Made by a program: the position numbers and the translations under genes. DNA of 8,784 nucleotides. Source: DATKZB01 sp035528235. GTDB lineage: Bacteria; Planctomycetota; Phycisphaerae; FEN-1346. How positions within the stretch are numbered: position 1 is the first letter of the stretch; each line of letters opens with the position of its first letter. The stretch spans positions 1 to 8,784 of the forward strand of contig DATKZB010000395.1 in assembly GCA_035528235.1 (NCBI GenBank). Reading direction: 5' to 3'. Shown here in pieces: positions 5,869 through 8,784 of the stretch. The notes beneath the pieces were generated by a model. The model worked only from the letters and a program-made list of their open reading frames with translations, did no database searches and had not been told where the DNA came from.

Positions 5869-6816
5869 CTACGGCCGGATGAGCACCTTGATAGCATCGG
5901 GCTGCGCGGCCGCATCGAGCGCGGCGGGCGCCTCGTCGAGCGGGTACTCGGCCGTGATGAGCGGTTCGAGGCACAGCAGGTGCTGCGCCAGCATCTCGAC
6001 GGCCGCGTCCATCGGCCCGCACCGCGACCCCACGACCGTGACCTCGTCGACCACCAGCGGCGCCAGGTCCAGGCCCGCCGTGTCGGCCACGGTGCTCTTG
6101 AGGACGATGGTGCCGCGCGGCCGCACCCAGGCCATCGCGGCGGCCAAGCCGGTGGCCGTGCCGGTGCACTCGACGACCACGTCGGCCGTCTTCGACGGTT
6201 CGGCCTCGTCGGCAAGAACGGTCGCGATGCCCAGCCGCGCGAGAATAGCGAGTTTGGCGGGCGCCTTGCCCATGACGGTGGGCGTCAGGTCCCACACCTT
6301 GAAGACCTGGGCGACGAGTTGCCCGAGCCGCCCGTCGCCGAGGACGACGATCTCCTGCCGCGGCTGCAGCGGCACCTGCCGCCCGATCTGGATGGCCGCC
6401 GCCAGCAACTCGGCGAACACCGCCTCGCGGTCCGGCACGCAGTCGGGCACCGGCACCAGGTTGGCCTCGGGAAGGACGAGCCGCTCGGCGAAGGCCCCGT
6501 CGCGGCCGGCGATACCCAGGACCGTGCGGTTGCGGCAGTGCGTGGCGAGGCCCATGCGGCAGAGGTCGCACTGGTGGCACGGGCAGTTGATGCCGCCGAC
6601 GACGCGCCGGCCCTGGCGCCGGCCGCCCAGGGCCGTGCCGACAAACTCGTGGCCCAGAACGCCGCGGAAACCCATGTATCCCCGGACGATCTCCAGGTCG
6701 GTCCGGCAGACGCCGGCCAGATCAACGCGGACCAGGACGTCGCCCGGCGCCGGCTTGGGTTCGGGGCGGTCGCCGTCCAGGCGGGCGGCCTGACCATCGA
6801 AGACGCATGCCTTCAT
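5869..6816 (-). CDS. Zn-dependent medium-chain alcohol dehydrogenase (Tdh/AdhP-like)
   Basis: This is probably a cytoplasmic NAD(P)-dependent dehydrogenase of the GroES-like zinc MDR family, oxidising an unknown alcohol or polyol. The protein is 315 residues, shorter than the usual 340-360. Catalytic-zinc ligands are likely C37, H56 (in GHEF) and E136 (in FAELLAAA, where relatives usually have EP). The structural-zinc cysteines are C80, C83, C86 and C94 with exact C-x2-C-x2-C-x7-C spacing, and an extra cysteine sits at 78. The Rossmann glycine motif is GDGRLG (160-165). The ATG at 6816 is chosen because family homology begins there (MKACVFDG) and GGGAG lies 10 nt upstream. The same frame stays open much further upstream, through the lipoprotein gene and into murI, but that is a high-GC artefact. 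It lies 89 nt after the lipoprotein gene and 134 nt before queC on the same strand. The substrate cannot be inferred from context. Confidence 0.9.
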   Translation of the reverse strand: MKACVFDGQAARLDGDRPEPKPAPGDVLVRVDLAGVCRTDLEIVRGYMGFRGVLGHEFVGTALGGRRQGRRVVGGINCPCHQCDLCRMGLATHCRNRTVLGIAGRDGAFAERLVLPEANLVPVPDCVPDREAVFAELLAAAIQIGRQVPLQPRQEIVVLGDGRLGQLVAQVFKVWDLTPTVMGKAPAKLAILARLGIATVLADEAEPSKTADVVVECTGTATGLAAAMAWVRPRGTIVLKSTVADTAGLDLAPLVVDEVTVVGSRCGPMDAAVEMLAQHLLCLEPLITAEYPLDEAPAALDAAAQPDAIKVLIRP

Positions 6817-6905
6817 TGCGGGCGCGCTCCCGCCGGGTCTCCTAGCGTCCCGGGCGCGTGATGCAGACGGGGAAACGTTACCGCGCGGCGTGCCACGCGG
6901 CCACG

Positions 6906-7673
6906 CTATTCGAGTTCGGCTTCCAGGGGGTCCTTCTCGAAGAGGCCGCCGAAGAAATCGCCGATGCCCTTGGTGAACTGCGACCGCTGGCTCGCCCCCT
7001 TCGGCATGGCGGGAGGTTTGCCGTAACGCTCGAAGGGGTTCTCGGCCGACGCCAGGTAATCGGTCCAGGCCATGGTTTCGCGGGGCAGGTCCTGGCCGGT
7101 CATGAACCGGAGACTTTCCCAGACCTTTCGGGCCACGGCCACGTCGTGGTCCTCGACGGCGGCGACCAGCGATTCCGCGACGGGCTTCTCCTTGAACCTC
7201 CGCAGCGCCTCGGCCGCCTCCATGCGGACGTCGGCGCTCGGGTCGCCCTTGAGCACCGCCATGAGCACGTCGGCCCGTTCGGGCTGGGCCCGTCGGCCGA
7301 GGGCCTGGACGGCATCGTGCCGGACGACCTGGCTGGCGTCCTTGGTGGCGGCGCGCCCTAACGTCTCCAGGACGTTCTCGCCGTCCATCTGGGCCAGGCC
7401 CCGGACGGCGGCGGCCCGGACCAGCGGGTCCTGGTCGTTCTCGGCCACGAGGCAGAAGACCTTGACGACGGGTTCGGTGCGGATGGCGCTCGAGTCCCTG
7501 GCGACGGCCTCGATGGCCTCTCGCCGCTCGTCGGGCAACGGGCTCTCGGCCACGCGTTTCAGGTTGGCGCCGGTCGAGGGGGGGAACAGCCAGCCGCCGA
7601 GGTCGGTCTTCTTGCCGCCGCATCCTGCGGCCGCCAGCAACGCCACGATGAGAAGCCACGGGCGGCGCGTCAT
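6906..7673 (-). CDS. HEAT-repeat lipoprotein
   Basis: This is a predicted exported lipoprotein of 255 residues built mainly of HEAT/PBS-lyase-type helical repeats, which usually act as protein-binding scaffolds. It starts with MTRRPW and a hydrophobic run, then reaches a lipidation-type cysteine at residue 18 (AAAGC, a relaxed lipobox with Ala rather than Leu at -3). Repeat helices can be seen at about 46-62, 80-96, 112-128, 145-161 and 174-190, each with the DxxVRxxAxxAL pattern or a variant. An LRFMTGQDL segment (188-196) and an aromatic tail follow. The start is set by its 4-nt overlap with the murI stop (ATGA) and by GGAGGG six bases upstream, which suggests translational coupling to murI. 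No enzymatic residues are recognisable. A role tied to cell-wall synthesis is possible from context but unproven. Confidence 0.82.
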   Translation of the reverse strand: MTRRPWLLIVALLAAAGCGGKKTDLGGWLFPPSTGANLKRVAESPLPDERREAIEAVARDSSAIRTEPVVKVFCLVAENDQDPLVRAAAVRGLAQMDGENVLETLGRAATKDASQVVRHDAVQALGRRAQPERADVLMAVLKGDPSADVRMEAAEALRRFKEKPVAESLVAAVEDHDVAVARKVWESLRFMTGQDLPRETMAWTDYLASAENPFERYGKPPAMPKGASQRSQFTKGIGDFFGGLFEKDPLEAELE

Positions 7674-8518
7674 AGAGCGCCCTCCGCGCCGGCGGGCGCC
7701 ACGCGGGATCCGGCAAAAAACTCCTCCGGCTCCACGAGCGACACCGGGCCGACCCGTTCGCCCAGGAACCGTCCGCCCACGTCCGAGAACCGCTGGGGGT
7801 TGTCGCTGACGTAGAACGCCGTCCGGCCCGGGCCGACGCGCTCCAGCAAGCCCTCCGACGCCAGCCGCGCCGCCACCTCGGCCGCCACGGCCTCGGCCGA
7901 ATCGACCAGCGCGACGCCGGGCCCGATCGTCTCGGCAATGGCCGCCCTCAGCAGCGGGTAGTGCGTGCAGCCCAGGACGACCGTGCCGACGCCGGCCTCG
8001 CCCAGCGGCGCGAGGTACTCGGCCAGCACGGCGCGGACCACGGGGTCGGCGGCGTCCCTGCCTTCCTCCACCAGCGGCACGAGGAGCGGGCAGGCCCTCT
8101 CGACGATCGCGGCGTCGGGCGCCAGGGCGTGGATGGCCCGGCGATAGGCGCCGCTGGCAATGGTGGCCTCGGTGGCGATGATACCGATGGGCCGCCCTCC
8201 GGCCGCGCGGACGGCCTCGCGGGCCCCGGGTTCGATCACGCCGCAGATGGGAATGTCGAACCGCCCCCGCAGCGCCGGAATGGCTGCCGCGCTGGCCGTG
8301 TTGCAGGCCGCCACGATAAACTTCGGGTCGTACCGGCACAGGAAGTCGCAGTCCTCGGCGGCGAAGCGCGTAACGGTTTCGCCACTCTTGATGCCGTAGG
8401 GGACGCGGGCGGTGTCGCCGAAGTAGACGATGGACTCGTCGGGCAAGCGGCGGCGAAGGGCCCGGACGACCGTCAGGCCGCCCAGGCCGGAGTCGAAGAT
8501 GCCGATCGGTCGGCCCAT
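7670..8518 (-). CDS. murI: Glutamate racemase MurI
   Basis: MurI interconverts L- and D-glutamate in the cytoplasm and supplies the D-Glu of the peptidoglycan stem peptide. The protein is 282 residues, the normal family length. Numbered from the ATG at 8518, the key residues are D9 and S10 in FDSGLGG, the phosphate-type loop YFGDTARVPYG (32-42), the first catalytic cysteine C72 in ACNTAS, and the second, C184, in GCTHYPL with H186. All match the standard two-cysteine racemase. This ATG is preferred because the family normally begins a few residues before the DSG motif and AGGGGA lies six bases upstream. A GTG at 8536 in the same frame, with a GAGG upstream, would add six residues and cannot be excluded. 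The stop overlaps the start of the lipoprotein gene. Presence of murI implies a peptidoglycan-type wall. Confidence 0.95.
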   Translation of the reverse strand: MGRPIGIFDSGLGGLTVVRALRRRLPDESIVYFGDTARVPYGIKSGETVTRFAAEDCDFLCRYDPKFIVAACNTASAAAIPALRGRFDIPICGVIEPGAREAVRAAGGRPIGIIATEATIASGAYRRAIHALAPDAAIVERACPLLVPLVEEGRDAADPVVRAVLAEYLAPLGEAGVGTVVLGCTHYPLLRAAIAETIGPGVALVDSAEAVAAEVAARLASEGLLERVGPGRTAFYVSDNPQRFSDVGGRFLGERVGPVSLVEPEEFFAGSRVAPAGAEGAL

Positions 8519-8524
8519 GCCCAG

Positions 8525-8530
8525 TCCCCT
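8525..8530 (-). promoter_or_regulatory. Likely ribosome binding site of murI (AGGGGA)
   Basis: On the minus strand AGGGGA ends 6 nt before the ATG at 8518. It favours that start over the GTG at 8536, whose own upstream signal (GAGG) is of similar quality, so the choice rests partly on family length. Confidence 0.5.
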
Positions 8531-8563
8531 GCCCACCCGGCGCCTCGTTGAGTCAGCGGCCCC

Positions 8564-8591
8564 ATGATAACGGCGCGGTGCGGCAAATCAA
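8564..8591 (-). promoter_or_regulatory. Candidate promoter for murI and the genes after it
   Basis: On the minus strand TTGATT (8586-8591) and TATCAT (8564-8569) are spaced by 16 bp. The -10 box matches the consensus at five of six positions and the -35 box at four. Initiation would be near 8557, leaving a leader of about 39 nt before the preferred ATG. It is the best promoter-like match I see upstream of murI, and could also drive the coupled lipoprotein gene. Confidence 0.5.
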
Positions 8592-8784
8592 GCCCCGTCT
8601 CGTCGGGCGCACTCCCGCTGTGCCTTCCGGGACTTGGGCTCACCGTGAGCCATTTGCGGTGTTTGCAAGTCTTGGGTTGGCAGGTGGATAGGGGGATTTG
8701 AAAAACGTTTTTACCCCAGGTCGTCGCGGCTGGCGGGGCGTGGGGCGGTGTGGGGGTGGCGGCGGAGCGAAATTGACCCCAAGA
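8592..8784. other. Non-coding right end with palindromes
   Basis: No convincing gene is seen between the murI promoter and the window edge. The stretch contains a near-palindrome at 8637-8651 (GGCTCAC and GTGAGCC around one C) and a perfect 12-bp palindrome, AAAAACGTTTTT, at 8701-8712. A G-rich tract follows at 8735-8759 with runs of 4, 4 and 5 G. The A/T palindrome stands out sharply from the GC-rich surroundings and may be a regulatory site for a gene beyond the edge. Confidence 0.4.

Noticed and set aside
6817..7938. Upstream extension of the dehydrogenase frame to a 689-residue protein
   Set aside because: The extra N-terminal part overlaps the lipoprotein gene and murI in another frame and is Arg/Pro/Gly-rich. 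Family homology and a ribosome binding site both point to the ATG at 6816.
7674..8339. Extended N terminus of the lipoprotein frame, back to 8339
   Set aside because: The extension is a shadow of murI. The true start at 7673 has a signal peptide, a lipidation cysteine and a GGAGGG site.

Overview
The window is high-GC bacterial DNA with tightly packed coding sequence. It holds five protein genes, one probable small structured RNA and several intergenic repeats. The gene styles suggest a Planctomycetota-type bacterium: a very long AsmA/TamB-like protein with an acidic, proline-rich cytoplasmic tail, a small HEAT-repeat lipoprotein, and a compact zinc alcohol dehydrogenase. That assignment is inference from style and base composition, not from a marker gene.

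Layout. Positions 2-4753 (+) are one large envelope-protein gene that is open at the left edge, so its true start probably lies outside the window. Its periplasmic part carries a degenerate unit that recurs about every 120 residues, nine times by eye. Directly after its stop codon, on the same strand, comes a promoter with good -35 and -10 boxes. About 140 nt follow that fold into a closed rod and end in seven T residues, which looks like an independently transcribed small RNA (about 4818-4957).

The rest runs on the minus strand, converging on that RNA. In transcription order the genes are murI (glutamate racemase, peptidoglycan precursor), a HEAT-repeat lipoprotein that overlaps murI by 4 nt, a Zn-dependent medium-chain dehydrogenase, and queC (7-deazaguanine pathway). 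The first two are probably translationally coupled. The dehydrogenase follows after about 89 nt and queC after a further 134 nt. The dehydrogenase-queC gap contains an inverted pair of nearly identical palindromic elements with compensatory base changes, which resembles a REP/BIME structure.

The 25 bp at the 3' end of queC are repeated exactly, 107 bp further on, against the T-run of the small RNA. A strong hairpin and a tandem octamer lie between the two copies. The right end (8519-8784) is non-coding. It holds a probable murI promoter, a 12-bp A/T palindrome and a G-rich tract.

The genes do not form one obvious pathway. murI, the lipoprotein and the AsmA-like protein all concern the cell envelope, while queC and the dehydrogenase are metabolic. 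No mobile element, CRISPR array, rRNA or tRNA was seen. The most interesting signals are the small RNA, the palindrome pair and the queC-tail duplication.
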